NCBI RefSeq assembly: GCF_014696825.1
Contig: NZ_JACJQU010000014.1
Location: 1-64,000, forward strand
Reading direction: 5' to 3'
Length of the DNA stretch: 64,000 nucleotides
Origin: Anabaena sphaerica FACHB-251
Lineage (GTDB): Bacteria > Cyanobacteriota > Cyanobacteriia > Cyanobacteriales > Nostocaceae
Under the pieces are notes generated by a model. It was given only the letters and a program-made list of their open reading frames with translations, ran no database searches and was not told the origin of the DNA. The translations under genes and the position numbers were made by a program. Of this stretch, positions 1 to 9,438 are shown one piece after another; within the stretch, counting starts at the first letter, position 1, and each line of letters opens with the position of its first letter.

Positions 1-118
1 TCCTCTGCTCCCCTGCTCCCCTGCTCCCCTGCTCCCCTGCTCCCCTGCTCCCCTGCTCCCCTGCTCCCCTGCTCCTCTGCTCCTCTGCTCCCCTGCTCCC
101 CTGCTCCCCTGTCTCCTG
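1..118. repeat. 8-bp tandem repeat tract (CTGCTCCC)n
   Basis: About fourteen copies of an 8-bp unit, CTGCTCCC, with a few C/T variants. The tract touches the left window edge, so its full length is unknown. It ends a few bases before the stop codon of the leftward gene at 127-921. It belongs to the class of short tandem repeats seen between many genes in this window. Confidence 0.95.
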
Positions 119-126
119 TCACCTTC

Positions 127-921
127 TTAAAACCCAGCTATAGGATCAGGTTGAGATTTGAGGTAGTTGAGAAAATCGAGTAACTCTTCCTCACTGAGTA
201 AAGAACGCCCTAACTTACCGTAGGTTTTTTTGAGATGTTCTCTACCCTGTTCTTTTGTCCAGCCTAAACGTTCTATCTGCACATCTGTTTGAGCAATAAC
301 ATCAGATAAATTGACTGGTTCGCTTTTCCTCTTGCTTTTTGCTATCCCTGAGCGCAAGCCAGCGTCTTCCGGAGGAGAATAACTGCGTGGAGTAAAAGGG
401 GTAACATTACTGTTAGTAATTTCTGGGAAGGGCTGAGGTTCAGGTTCTGGACTAGCTACGATTTCCAGGTTGGGTGCTGACGTATCAAATAGTTCTTGTC
501 TGGTAGTAGTTGCAGAAAAACTTTGATCTAAAGCTTGGTTGGAGGTATCGTTTTTAGTGTTGCTGGCCTGTGGCCATTGACTGCTGACAACATCACCAAT
601 TTCGGGGACATACTCATTTAAGAGAGTTGCGGTTTTTACGGTTGGGTTCACTGTCACTGGGGAAATGGGTTTTGGGGAAAATGCCTCTGTTTCCCCGGTT
701 GCATTTGTGATTCCCAAAACCATCAACGCTCGATTTCGGGCTTGGTCTTCAGCAATTTCTACAGTATCTGCTCCTGCCATACCAGTGGCGCGGGTGACAC
801 CTTCAATTTGCAGGCTAACTCGGACGATATATTTGCCTTGAAAAATCTGTACTAATTCGGAAATAATACTGCCGTTAGGATACAAGCTCTGGAATTGAGC
901 CAACATAATAGTGCTACCCAT
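127..921 (-). CDS. conserved cyanobacterial hypothetical protein
   Basis: A 264-residue soluble protein of unknown function. Residues about 6-72 form a compact alpha/beta-looking segment (AQFQSLYPNGSIISEL onward, then VTRATGMAGADTVEIAEDQA) that is rich in conserved-type residues. A low-complexity Pro/Ser/Thr linker follows (about 75-200). A short basic C-terminal helix-rich module (WTKEQGREHLKKTYGKLGR) comes next, with an acidic SEEELLDFL segment. This arrangement of two small domains around a disordered linker resembles single-strand-annealing or RNA-binding accessory proteins, but that is only an impression. A second ATG five codons in (906) could be the true start. It stands alone and is divergent from the zam-type gene across a long gap. 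Confidence 0.75.
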   Translation of the reverse strand: MGSTIMLAQFQSLYPNGSIISELVQIFQGKYIVRVSLQIEGVTRATGMAGADTVEIAEDQARNRALMVLGITNATGETEAFSPKPISPVTVNPTVKTATLLNEYVPEIGDVVSSQWPQASNTKNDTSNQALDQSFSATTTRQELFDTSAPNLEIVASPEPEPQPFPEITNSNVTPFTPRSYSPPEDAGLRSGIAKSKRKSEPVNLSDVIAQTDVQIERLGWTKEQGREHLKKTYGKLGRSLLSEEELLDFLNYLKSQPDPIAGF

Positions 922-1658
922 CTCAATCTGTTTAACTTTATTTGTACTTTGTAGAACTTCCAGGCACTTTTGCGCTATGATTATCAGTCACGATTGTAGC
1001 AGCAGCAGATTTTTGCATAATTGACACCAATTCTTAGCTGCCGCTGACTGAATCAGCTTGTTCTTCCTTTCAATGCTATACTAATTACCCAAATCGATAT
1101 CTAGAAGTATTTTCTGGAAGTGCGCTCTAAATCTACAATAATAAAGATAAGGTTCGCCCTCATTGCTTGTTAAGCTGCTTACCTAATTATTACCGATTCT
1201 ACAGATGGTAAAATTAGGTTAATCGGCAGTTTCTCCTAGTTAAAACTCAAATTCTCATGGTGTGAAATTACCTGAAATCTAGACAATCAAACACCTGTTA
1301 CTTGCCTTGTGTATAAGCTTGTGGGTGATATGGAGAGTTCTCCAAACCAAACATCTCAAGAACCCATTGCGTAATTACCAGGTGGAAATCGAGTATCAGG
1401 AGTGCTGTATAAGATTGGTTAGGTGAAGAAATTTGAACCCAAGTGAACTCTGAGAGTGTCGTGCAGTGAGAAGTCTGAGCAGTGAGAAGTCCAAGCAGAG
1501 CAAGGCTCTGAGATGAACTTCAGCAGCCTTGCCTTCTCTACGAGAGGCTACGCAAACGGGTAATTCGTTGGCATCAAGTGTCTGTAGGCTGTGAGGATAT
1601 ACAGGGAAGAACCAGATTACACGAAAAATGATGTTTTGACCAAAGGTCGGTTCACTGC
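922..1658. other. 737-bp intergenic region, no supported gene
   Basis: Separates the divergent genes at 127-921 and 1659-4013, so it should contain both promoters. It is AT-rich in its left two thirds. The right part (about 1440-1570) has a repeat-like segment containing a phrase (TCTCTACGAGAGGCTACGC) of the type often seen in Nostocales intergenic DNA. No RNA gene or clear terminator could be recognised. Confidence 0.6.
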
Positions 1659-4013
1659 ATGGAATTTTCAATCGCTACACTCCTTGCCAATTTTACTGAT
1701 GATAAATTGGTAGCTCGGAAGGTTTTGGAAAAAAAACTTGGTTGTGAAGATGAAGATAGTTTAGAAAAACTTTATATTGCTTTGGAGGTGCTGGAAAAAA
1801 TTGGACTGTTAGTAAAAGAACGTGGTAAGTATCGGCGTGTATCAGAAGAGGGGCTAATTGAAGCCAAACTCCGCTGTTCTAGTAAGGGGTTTTGCTTTGC
1901 AATTCAGGATGTGGAAGGCTCGGAGGATATTTATATCCGGGAAAGCCATCTCAGTAATGCCTGGAATGGCGATCGCGTTTTGGTGAGAGTGCTGAAAGAA
2001 GGTAGTCGTCGGCGTTCTCCTGAAGGCGAAGTGAAGTTGATTCTGGAGCGTTCTAATCACACATTACTGGCACGGATTAAGCAAGTAGAAGGGGGTTTCC
2101 GTGCTGTGCCTTTGGATGATCGTTTGCTGTTTGAATTGAAACTGCTCACCAATGGAATCAAATTAGAAGAAGCTATCGACCACTTGGCTCATGTAGAAGT
2201 CCTACGTTATCCCTTAGCTCAGTATCCACCTTTGGGGCGGGTGGTGCAAATTCTGGGTAGTGATGCGGAAGCCGCTGCTGATATAGATTTAGTAACGTGC
2301 AAACACGATTTATCTCGAACTTTTTCAGAAAATGTTTTGGATGCAGCAGCAAAATTACCCAAAAAGTTGCTGAAAGCAGATTTGAAAGATCGCGTAGATT
2401 TACGCAATTTGTTTACTCTGACAATGGAAGGGGTAAACGGTGACGATAGGGTAATAGAAAATGCTTTTAGCTTAGAGAAAAACCCCAGTGGTCCATGGCG
2501 GTTGATTGTTCATGTCACTGATTTATCTCACTATATTCAGGCTGACGAGATATTAGACCGAGAAGCACTCAAGCGGGGGAAATCAGTGTATCTCGGAGAC
2601 TTAATTTTGCCGATGTTACCTGATGCTTTAGGAGAACGTTGTTCTTTAATACCGAGTAGTGATCGCCTAGCTCTCTCCTTTGTGATCACGATTGATCCCC
2701 AGCTGGGAGAAGTTTTGGAATGGGAAATTCAACCCAGTGTGATTAATGTAGATAAGGCTGTCAGCAAAGAGCAAGCCGAAGCAGTCCTCAGTGGTGAATC
2801 AACAAAAGCATCTACTGAGAGTGTGGAAACATTGCGTGATTTAGCAACTTTGGCCAAAGCAGCCAAACAAGCTCGGTTATCTCGTGGTAGCTTGCAGTTG
2901 AATTTACCACCTAGCCAAAATCCTTATCATGATGAGGGGACTATGGGGGCGGTGGTACTAAATGACTCACCAGTGCGATCGCTCTTAACAGAGTTTGTCT
3001 TGATGGTAAATGAACTGATGGCAGATCACCTCAGCGCCTTGGGCGTTCCGGCGATTTGGCGAGTTCAAGGTACACCCGATCCTGAAGATGTTCAGGAAAT
3101 GCTGAAACTAGCGATTAATTTAGGTGTGGAGTTAACACTCGATCCAGAGTTAGAAATTCAACCCCTAGATTATCAGCACTTAACTGGGGCTTTTGCTGAG
3201 TCACCATCTGAGCAAGTTCTTACCTACCTGCTGCAAGATACTCTTAAACCTGCTGTGTACAGCACCACTAAAGGAGCGCACTTTGGTTTAGCTCTGACAC
3301 AATATATTCACTTTAGTTCACCCTTGCGGCGTTACCCAGACTTACTCATGCAAAGGGTATATCATGCTCTCCTGGAATACGGACGCGATCGCCGCAACAC
3401 TCGTGTTAAAGAGCGTGTTAACTTGCGCCACTCGTCTTCTCATCTGGAAATTAACTGGAACGTTCTCCCTCCAGAACTACAACAGGAACTGCAAAGCGAT
3501 TTAACTAGAGTCCTTGTCCAGATTAATGACCGAGAAAAAGAAGTCCAAGAAGCGGAAGCAGATTTGGCCGGACTGCAAAAAGCCCAACTGATGAAACAGC
3601 GGCTCGGTCAAGTCTTTCCCGGTGTGATTACAGGTGTTCAATCCTACGGCTTCTTTGTAGAAATCGAAGTCCCAGCCACAGAGTTAGAAATTGGCTCCAA
3701 GCTGAGTACACCTTTGCGGGTAGAAGGATTAGTACACGTCAGTTCGCTTAAAGATGATTGGTATGAATATCGTGCTAGACAACAAGCTCTGTTTGGGCGC
3801 AAAAATCGCGCTTCCTATCGATTAGGCGATCGCGTAGCTGTGCAAGTCAAGAGTGTCGATTACTACCGTCAGCAAATTGATTTAGTTACTGTTGGCGCTG
3901 ATGGTATGGTCAAAGGATCAGTAGTCGGCATTGGCAATGAAGATACAACAGATATTTACTTACCCAATCACATCAAATCTTTTGACTTAGATCCATATAG
4001 TGAAGATGAGTAA
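1659..4013 (+). CDS. zam: RNB-family (RNase II/R-like) protein, ZAM type
   Basis: 784 residues with RNase R-like architecture. An N-terminal winged helix lies at about 10-62, a cold-shock OB fold at about 67-115, the RNB domain at about 245-580 (with the conserved YIHFSSPLRRYPDLLMQR segment), and a C-terminal S1 domain at about 648-750. Family enzymes degrade RNA 3' to 5' using four Asp residues in a motif like TIDGEDARDFDDAV. Here the matching stretch (residues 255-270) reads TMEGVNGDDRVIENAF, so most metal-binding Asp positions are substituted and activity is doubtful. Cyanobacteria usually carry a catalytic RNase II/R and a second copy called Zam (acetazolamide resistance); the length and degenerate motif fit Zam. 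The gene name is from memory. It is followed after 21 bp by ubiX. Confidence 0.85.
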   Translation: MEFSIATLLANFTDDKLVARKVLEKKLGCEDEDSLEKLYIALEVLEKIGLLVKERGKYRRVSEEGLIEAKLRCSSKGFCFAIQDVEGSEDIYIRESHLSNAWNGDRVLVRVLKEGSRRRSPEGEVKLILERSNHTLLARIKQVEGGFRAVPLDDRLLFELKLLTNGIKLEEAIDHLAHVEVLRYPLAQYPPLGRVVQILGSDAEAAADIDLVTCKHDLSRTFSENVLDAAAKLPKKLLKADLKDRVDLRNLFTLTMEGVNGDDRVIENAFSLEKNPSGPWRLIVHVTDLSHYIQADEILDREALKRGKSVYLGDLILPMLPDALGERCSLIPSSDRLALSFVITIDPQLGEVLEWEIQPSVINVDKAVSKEQAEAVLSGESTKASTESVETLRDLATLAKAAKQARLSRGSLQLNLPPSQNPYHDEGTMGAVVLNDSPVRSLLTEFVLMVNELMADHLSALGVPAIWRVQGTPDPEDVQEMLKLAINLGVELTLDPELEIQPLDYQHLTGAFAESPSEQVLTYLLQDTLKPAVYSTTKGAHFGLALTQYIHFSSPLRRYPDLLMQRVYHALLEYGRDRRNTRVKERVNLRHSSSHLEINWNVLPPELQQELQSDLTRVLVQINDREKEVQEAEADLAGLQKAQLMKQRLGQVFPGVITGVQSYGFFVEIEVPATELEIGSKLSTPLRVEGLVHVSSLKDDWYEYRARQQALFGRKNRASYRLGDRVAVQVKSVDYYRQQIDLVTVGADGMVKGSVVGIGNEDTTDIYLPNHIKSFDLDPYSEDE

Positions 4014-4034
4014 ATTTTCTGAGTAAGTAATTGC

Positions 4035-4655
4035 GTGTCAAATAACAGTAAGCCACTTATTTTAGGCGTATCAGGTGCATCCGGCCTGATTTACGCCATT
4101 CGCGCTCTTAAATTTCTTTTAGAAGCTGAGTATAAAATTGAATTGGTTGCCTCTAAATCAACTTACATGGTTTGGCAAGCAGAGCAAAATATCCGAATGC
4201 CAGCAGATCCTGAAGCACAAGAGCAATTTTGGCGAACTCAAGCCGGAGTAACCCTATCGGGTCAACTACGCTGTCATCCTTGGAGTGATGTTGGCGCTGG
4301 TATCGCTAGTGGTTCCTTTAAAACTTTGGGGATGATGATCATGCCATGTAGCATGAGTACAGTAGCCAAACTGGCAGTGGGTTTGAGTTCAGACTTACTA
4401 GAACGGGCAGCAGATGTGCAGATTAAAGAAGGGCGTAAGCTGGTGATTGTCCCCAGAGAAACTCCTTTTAGCTTGATACACCTGCGAAACTTAACAACCT
4501 TAGCAGAAACAGGAGTTAGAGTTGTTCCCGCTATTCCCGCTTGGTATCACAATCCCCAAACCATTGAAGATTTAGTTGATTTTGTAGTTGCCCGTGCTTT
4601 AGATCAACTAGATATTGACTGCATACCAATTCAACGCTGGCAAGGTCATCTTTAA
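4035..4655 (+). CDS. ubiX: flavin prenyltransferase UbiX
   Basis: 206 residues. UbiX joins a dimethylallyl group to FMN, making the prenylated flavin used by UbiD-type decarboxylases; in cyanobacteria this serves plastoquinone-type quinone synthesis. Seen here are the N-terminal Rossmann-like strand with GVSGASG (about 10-16), the central PCSMSTVAKLAVG segment and VPRETPFSLIHLRNL, all hallmarks of the family. Length is normal. The start is a GTG at 4035, just 21 bp after the stop of the zam-type gene, so co-transcription is likely. There is no ATG in frame that would keep the nucleotide-binding strand. Confidence 0.93.
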   Translation: MSNNSKPLILGVSGASGLIYAIRALKFLLEAEYKIELVASKSTYMVWQAEQNIRMPADPEAQEQFWRTQAGVTLSGQLRCHPWSDVGAGIASGSFKTLGMMIMPCSMSTVAKLAVGLSSDLLERAADVQIKEGRKLVIVPRETPFSLIHLRNLTTLAETGVRVVPAIPAWYHNPQTIEDLVDFVVARALDQLDIDCIPIQRWQGHL

Positions 4656-4656
4656 G

Positions 4657-4765
4657 GAGGCAGAGGGGCAGAGGGGCAGAGGGGCAGGGAGAAAAGAGTT
4701 ATTTAATTTTGACTTTTGACTTTTGACTTTTGACTTGATTTTGCCCAATGCCCAATGCCCAATGA
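4657..4765. repeat. cluster of short tandem repeats
   Basis: Three adjoining tandem tracts between ubiX and the next gene: GAGGGGCA units (8 bp, from 4660), TTTTGAC units (7 bp, about 4708-4735) and CCCAATG units (7 bp, about 4744-4763). These are the short tandemly repeated repetitive (STRR) elements typical of Nostocales. Confidence 0.9.
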
Positions 4766-4791
4766 CAACTGATAACTAACAACTTATAAAA

Positions 4792-5460
4792 ATGGCTGGA
4801 ATTCGTTTAATTTTGTTGGTGGTGGTGCTGGGAGGACTAATACTTTTATTAGTCCAAAATTTTTCTCCTGCCCTCCCTCTAGTATTTTTGGGGATGCGGA
4901 CTCAACCATTACCACTATCTTTATGGATTTTATTTAGCATTGCCGCTGGTGGTTTGACATCTTTTGTAATCGCCAGCTTGTTTAAATTTACTAATTATTT
5001 TACTCAACAGGCATCCTCATCCAAATCAACGACAACTGCACCGCGTGTCAAGACGAATCCCAAGAAAGAAACTATACCACCTCCCAGCAATCCACGCAGA
5101 CCAGTTGCTGACACCGATTACACTACCAGTAACGAATTTGATGATTGGGAAACAGATGCTAATCAAGGTGATGATTGGGATGTTGAAGAACCACAACAGA
5201 CACCAAGCCCGAAAACCTACCCAAATCAGCAAGCACCTAAAAATGTTTCTCAGTCTGATTCAGTTTACTCCTACAGTTCCCAAGAACCCAAAAATACTGG
5301 TGTGGGGAAAACTGAATCGATTTACGATGCAGATTACCGAGTAATTATCCCTCCTTATCAACCCCCAACTACTAATCCAACTACTACTCAAAGTGATGAT
5401 GATTGGGATTTTTTTGAAGACGAGGATTTTGCGGATGACAATGAACGTCCTCGTCGGTAA
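4792..5460 (+). CDS. LapA-domain-like membrane protein with acidic tail
   Basis: 222 residues. Two hydrophobic helices (about 4-25 and 40-66) around a short loop resemble the LapA/DUF1049 domain, which sits in the cytoplasmic membrane. The remaining 150 residues are hydrophilic and probably disordered, with repeated acidic DDWD/DDWDFF clusters and Thr/Pro/Gln-rich linkers, ending in DNERPRR. Function is unknown; the tail probably lies in the cytoplasm. The ATG at 4792 follows a repeat cluster, so the promoter must lie in or before the repeats. Confidence 0.8.
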   Translation: MAGIRLILLVVVLGGLILLLVQNFSPALPLVFLGMRTQPLPLSLWILFSIAAGGLTSFVIASLFKFTNYFTQQASSSKSTTTAPRVKTNPKKETIPPPSNPRRPVADTDYTTSNEFDDWETDANQGDDWDVEEPQQTPSPKTYPNQQAPKNVSQSDSVYSYSSQEPKNTGVGKTESIYDADYRVIIPPYQPPTTNPTTTQSDDDWDFFEDEDFADDNERPRR

Positions 5461-5489
5461 GCTTCTGGCACAAAAGTTGTTGATTCAGC

Positions 5490-5732
5490 CTACAATCTAC
5501 CCCCTAGTCTCTTTTGTGGGCCACACTCCTCTCGTGACTCTCGTGACTCCTGCTTAATTTGACCCGTCATCGCCGCTTCCTGCAAAGCCATGAAGGCGTT
5601 AAAATCCTCACAGTCATATCGGGTAGTTAACAGTTCTCTGAGTTGGTTTTCTGCTTCCACAGTTAAATAGCCAGTCGTTAAAGCTGTTTGTACAATGTCT
5701 CGAATTCGAGTCATAGCTGATACATTATGCAT
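5490..5732 (-). CDS. small conserved cyanobacterial protein
   Basis: 80 residues as drawn. The conserved-looking part starts at the second Met (MTRIRDIVQTALTTGYL, start at 5714), which is the more likely start. The segment TVEAENQLRELLTTRYDCEDFNAFMALQEAAMTG looks like a compact helical domain, and the last 20 residues are charged and probably disordered. Similar small proteins are common in filamentous cyanobacteria, with no known role. It faces the preceding gene tail to tail. Confidence 0.65.
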   Translation of the reverse strand: MHNVSAMTRIRDIVQTALTTGYLTVEAENQLRELLTTRYDCEDFNAFMALQEAAMTGQIKQESRESREECGPQKRLGGRL

Positions 5733-6113
5733 ATCACATTAATTGATGAAGGCTCACTCAGTTGAGAAAAGCTGGTTTGTAAAAGGTGAAAAATTTGGTA
5801 ATTGTTTACACGTGGACAATAAAAGCGAATTGATGATTGTTTGCTGACAGTCAACTTGGGAAGCAAGATACTGTGTTACTCATAGCATCACAATGGGCAA
5901 TTCACCTTTTTATATTGACAGCATTTATTTCCTTAAAGTTTCAAACAAGTTATATGAAATTTCTGTTAAGGATAAGCATACCTAAGTAGTAAATGAAAAT
6001 GCACCTAACAAATGTTATTAAATTCGTTATAACTTTACAGTTAATTTATGCGGATTTTACGGAAGAACCGTTAGTATATCGCTAACCTAACTGTAAATAA
6101 ATCGTTAATAATA
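5733..6113. other. 381-bp AT-rich spacer
   Basis: Lies between the divergent genes at 5490-5732 and 6114-7700 and should contain both promoters. It is AT-rich with no HIP1 site. No NtcA-type GTA-N8-TAC site or RNA gene was recognised. Confidence 0.55.
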
Positions 6114-7700
6114 ATGTCTGTAGCAGATTCCCAACCACCAGAAGAAGAATTTATAGAAGCTCAAAAAAATTGGGACTTAGAAAAATTGTATGTGGATTTA
6201 GGTTCTGCAAAGAGGAAAGCCTTAACACCTGTAGAAAAGAAATTGCTTAGAGGTTTGCTTTGCGGTTGCAGTCCTGCGGAAATAGCCAAGAGAGTTTATC
6301 AAAGTCGCAATAGTGGTACTGTCAGAGTCTATCTGTCTAATGGATTATATAAATATATAGAAGATATGCTGAGTAACCAATTGGGATATTCAGTTAAGGT
6401 AAAGAACTGGAGTCATGTGACTCATTTATTAGAAAAAGCAGGGTATAAAAAAAATTGGTTTGCAGTGAAACAAATAACCACGTTAATTAAAAATATCAGA
6501 GAACAAGAACCTAATGTACTCAAAGTTGAATCCACGAAAATTCAAGATTGGGGTGAAGCGGTTGATGTCAGTGGCTTCTGTGGACGGATGACAGAACTAA
6601 CCACCGTCTCAGAATGGATTGTGCAGCAGCACTGTCGGTTAGTTGTAGTTTTGGGGATGGGTGGAATTGGTAAAACTGCTTTTTCTATTAAGTTAGCACA
6701 GGAGATTCAAGTTCAGTTTGAATGTGTGATTTGGCGATCGCTGCATCTATGCCCTACGATAGATGCGATGTTAACCGATATTATGCAGACATTATCACCA
6801 ACGTTACAAATAGAGCAGGCAGCAACTTTAAATACCAAAATTTCTCAATTGATACATAGTTTACGCCAGATGCGCTGTCTTTTGGTATTAGATAATGTTG
6901 ACTCAATTTTATGCAGCGGTGATGCTAATCTCGCAACCACCAGTAAACCTGATCTGCTGTCACAGACTCAGTATCGTCCAGGTTATGAAGGTTACGGTGA
7001 GTTAATCAGAAGGTTAGGAGATTCTCAACATCAAAGCTGCTTATTAATCACTAGTCGGGAAAAACCACCAGAAATTGCAGCCAGTGAAGGAGAAAAACTC
7101 CCTGTCCGGTCTTTAAAATTGACTGGTTTAAGCAAAACAGAAAGCTTGGTTATCCTTGAAGCTAAAGGATTACTGATACCAGACTATACAGATAATGGCG
7201 TATTCATAGACTGGTATGGTGGTAATCCGTTGTTTCTAAAATTAGTTGCTACCACAATTCAAAATTTATTCGGTGGCAGTATTTATCAGTTTCTCAAACA
7301 GGGTACTATCGTATTTGGTGATATCCGCAGAATTCTAGACCAGCAATTTAATCACTTGTCTGAGTTAGAAAAGTATATTATGTATTGGCTAGTATTAAAT
7401 CCAGATTGTACTTCTGTGCTGACTTTAACAAGCCTGATGATACCGGGATGGTCGCCGAGATTAAGACAAAGATTAATTTTGGAAACTTTAGAATTACTCC
7501 AGAGACGCTCATTCCTTGATATGCAAGCAGCTAATTTATTCCCCAGCGCAGTCTGGAGGGAATATATAATTGAACGCGTCAGAGAAAAAGATTTTCAATC
7601 TTCCACTGAAACCGAGACTAGCTTATTGATGCGTGATCCGATTTTAGAGGCACAATTAAAAAACTATGTGAAAAAAAGTCAATACGACAACCAAATTTAG
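6114..7700 (+). CDS. NB-ARC STAND ATPase without sensor repeats
   Basis: 528 residues. The N-terminus (about 35-95; LTPVEKKLLRGLLCGCSPAEIAKRVY) looks like the helix-turn-helix-like effector-associated domain found in cyanobacterial STAND proteins. The NB-ARC ATPase follows with P-loop GMGGIGKT at 181-188, Walker B LLVLDNVDS at about 255-263 and an ITSREKP sensor segment, then a winged-helix region (about 400-500). STAND proteins are signalling switches that normally end in WD40, TPR or LRR repeats; this one stops soon after the winged helix. Either it is a short form or it acts with a separate sensor. A shikimate kinase gene follows after 40 bp. The substrate and signal are unknown. Confidence 0.85.
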   Translation: MSVADSQPPEEEFIEAQKNWDLEKLYVDLGSAKRKALTPVEKKLLRGLLCGCSPAEIAKRVYQSRNSGTVRVYLSNGLYKYIEDMLSNQLGYSVKVKNWSHVTHLLEKAGYKKNWFAVKQITTLIKNIREQEPNVLKVESTKIQDWGEAVDVSGFCGRMTELTTVSEWIVQQHCRLVVVLGMGGIGKTAFSIKLAQEIQVQFECVIWRSLHLCPTIDAMLTDIMQTLSPTLQIEQAATLNTKISQLIHSLRQMRCLLVLDNVDSILCSGDANLATTSKPDLLSQTQYRPGYEGYGELIRRLGDSQHQSCLLITSREKPPEIAASEGEKLPVRSLKLTGLSKTESLVILEAKGLLIPDYTDNGVFIDWYGGNPLFLKLVATTIQNLFGGSIYQFLKQGTIVFGDIRRILDQQFNHLSELEKYIMYWLVLNPDCTSVLTLTSLMIPGWSPRLRQRLILETLELLQRRSFLDMQAANLFPSAVWREYIIERVREKDFQSSTETETSLLMRDPILEAQLKNYVKKSQYDNQI

Positions 7701-7740
7701 AGTAAAGTCAGCATTTGGTAATTAGAAAATTTCAGAAGCA

Positions 7741-8307
7741 ATGAGTAACTTATTAAGAGGAGTCAACCTGTATTTAATTGGCATGATGGGTGTTGGTAAA
7801 AGCACAGTTGGTCGGTTAATAGCACAGGAATTGGGTTATGGATTTGTAGATACTGATGATGTAATAGTTAAAGCCGCTGGCAAATCTATCAATGACATAT
7901 TTACTCATGAAGGTGAAGCGGCGTTCCGGCAGTTGGAAAGTGATGTTTTAGCTCAAGTTTGTGCTTATACCAAATTGACTATTGCTACGGGTGGGGGTAT
8001 TGTCCTGCGACAAGAAAACTGGGGTTATCTACATCACGGGTTAATAGTGTGGCTTGATGTACCAGTGAAAGTCTTGTTAAAGCGGTTAGCAGAAGATGAA
8101 ACAAGACCACTTTTACAAGATCCCGATCCTGAAGCTAAATTGCTATCGCTCCTCGAACAACGTCAACCACTTTACTCCCAAGCCGACTTACATATTACCA
8201 TCACTGAGGAGCAAACACCAGCAGAAATCGTTACACGCATCCTAGCAGCAATACCCAGCGTTCTCAAAACTCAAGTTTCCCCTCAAGTTTCCCCACACCA
8301 AAATTGA
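7741..8307 (+). CDS. aroK: shikimate kinase
   Basis: 188 residues. Phosphorylates shikimate at the 3-hydroxyl using ATP, the fifth step of the chorismate pathway. Visible are the P-loop GMMGVGKST (14-22), the shikimate-binding DTDD segment (about 34-40), the ATGGGIVLR loop and the lid Arg in DETRPLL. The last ten residues (QVSPQVSPHQN) come from a short DNA duplication and are probably dispensable. It sits 40 bp after the NB-ARC gene and 83 bp before argB, so it may share a transcript with either. Confidence 0.94.
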   Translation: MSNLLRGVNLYLIGMMGVGKSTVGRLIAQELGYGFVDTDDVIVKAAGKSINDIFTHEGEAAFRQLESDVLAQVCAYTKLTIATGGGIVLRQENWGYLHHGLIVWLDVPVKVLLKRLAEDETRPLLQDPDPEAKLLSLLEQRQPLYSQADLHITITEEQTPAEIVTRILAAIPSVLKTQVSPQVSPHQN

Positions 8308-8390
8308 TCTGAGGAAATTTTGTGATAGTAAGTTGCTTTCATGTTTTGATCATGTAAAAACCTTGTATCCAAAATTGACAGATTCTCAAA

Positions 8391-9281
8391 ATGATCAACG
8401 ATACCGAGTATATCAGGCAAACTGAAGCCAATCGCGTCGAAATCCTCAGCGAAGCACTACCTTACATTCAACAATTCGCAGGTCGCACCGTTGTTGTCAA
8501 ATACGGGGGTGCGGCCATGAAAGATAGCACCCTCAAAGATAAAGTCATCCGTGATATTGTATTTTTATCTTGCGTTGGCTTGCGACCAATTTTAGTACAT
8601 GGTGGTGGACCAGAAATTAACAGTTGGTTAGGCAAACTAGGAATTGAAGCACAATTTAAGAATGGTTTGCGCGTCACCGATGCACCTACAATGGATGTAG
8701 TAGAAATGGTATTAGTCGGTCGAGTCAATAAAGAAATTGTCTCCCTGATTAACCAAGCCGGTGGTATGGCTGTGGGACTTTGCGGTAAAGATGGTCACTT
8801 AATCACTGCCCGTCCCCAAGGTGATGAAGGTATCGGCTTTGTTGGGGAAGTCAGTAATGTCAACATCAAGATTTTAGAAACTCTCTCTAGTAATGGCTAT
8901 ATTCCCGTAGTTTCTAGCGTTGCGGCTGATGATAACGGACAAGCTTACAATATTAATGCTGATACTGTAGCGGGGGAAATAGCAGCTGCTTTGGGGGCGG
9001 AAAAGTTGATTTTACTGACCGATACAAGGGGGATTTTAAAAGATTATAAAGATCCATCTACCTTGATTCCTAAAGTGGATATTCCTGAAGCTCGTCAATT
9101 GATTAACGATGGTGTAGTGAGTGGGGGTATGATTCCTAAAGTAACTTGTTGTGTGCGATCGCTCGCTCAAGGAGTTAAAGCCGCACACATCATTGATGGC
9201 CGCATCCCTCACGCCCTTCTGTTAGAAATCTTTACAGATGTAGGGATTGGCACAATGATTCTTGGTTCTCAGTTTAAATGA
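8391..9281 (+). CDS. argB: acetylglutamate kinase
   Basis: 296 residues, normal length. Phosphorylates N-acetyl-L-glutamate, the controlled step of arginine (and hence cyanophycin) synthesis. Seen are VVKYGGAAM near the N-terminus, the HGGGPEIN substrate loop, the [25 protein letters not shown] nucleotide-binding region (listed here in part) and a C-terminal SGGMIPKV segment. The N-terminal helix extension (about 1-30) is the part that, in cyanobacterial enzymes, allows hexamer formation and control by arginine and protein PII. That control is known for the family and not shown here. No NtcA-type site was found in the 83 bp upstream. Confidence 0.96.
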   Translation: MINDTEYIRQTEANRVEILSEALPYIQQFAGRTVVVKYGGAAMKDSTLKDKVIRDIVFLSCVGLRPILVHGGGPEINSWLGKLGIEAQFKNGLRVTDAPTMDVVEMVLVGRVNKEIVSLINQAGGMAVGLCGKDGHLITARPQGDEGIGFVGEVSNVNIKILETLSSNGYIPVVSSVAADDNGQAYNINADTVAGEIAAALGAEKLILLTDTRGILKDYKDPSTLIPKVDIPEARQLINDGVVSGGMIPKVTCCVRSLAQGVKAAHIIDGRIPHALLLEIFTDVGIGTMILGSQFK

Positions 9282-9438
9282 TAAATTAGTGATTAGTGAT
9301 TGGGGACTGGGGACTGGGTAAGAAGATTTTAGATTTTAGCTTGGAGTTAATTAAATACAATCCTAAATCCAAAATTTAATCCCTATTCCCTATTCCCTAT
9401 TCCCTGACCAATAACTAATGATCAATGACTAATGACTA
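9282..9438. repeat. STRR cluster after argB
   Basis: Short tandem repeats: GGGGACT units (about 9301-9317), CCCTATT units (about 9380-9403) and degenerate ACTAATG units (about 9413-9440). The last run provides the ATG of the next gene, so the repeats reach into its start region. Confidence 0.85.

Noticed and set aside
1-118. CRISPR array
   Set aside because: The 8-bp units run head to tail with no spacers. No array with 25-40-bp repeats and unique spacers was seen in the window.
1396-1671. 91-codon minus-strand frame upstream of the zam-type gene
   Set aside because: It overlaps the start of the zam-type gene and translates repeat-like sequence; no domain or plausible ribosome site.
5045-5344. 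99-codon frame inside the LapA-like gene
   Set aside because: Out-of-frame shadow of a low-complexity coding region.
8308-8390. NtcA site upstream of argB
   Set aside because: Only GTA...GTA-type partial matches occur; GTA-N8-TAC is absent.
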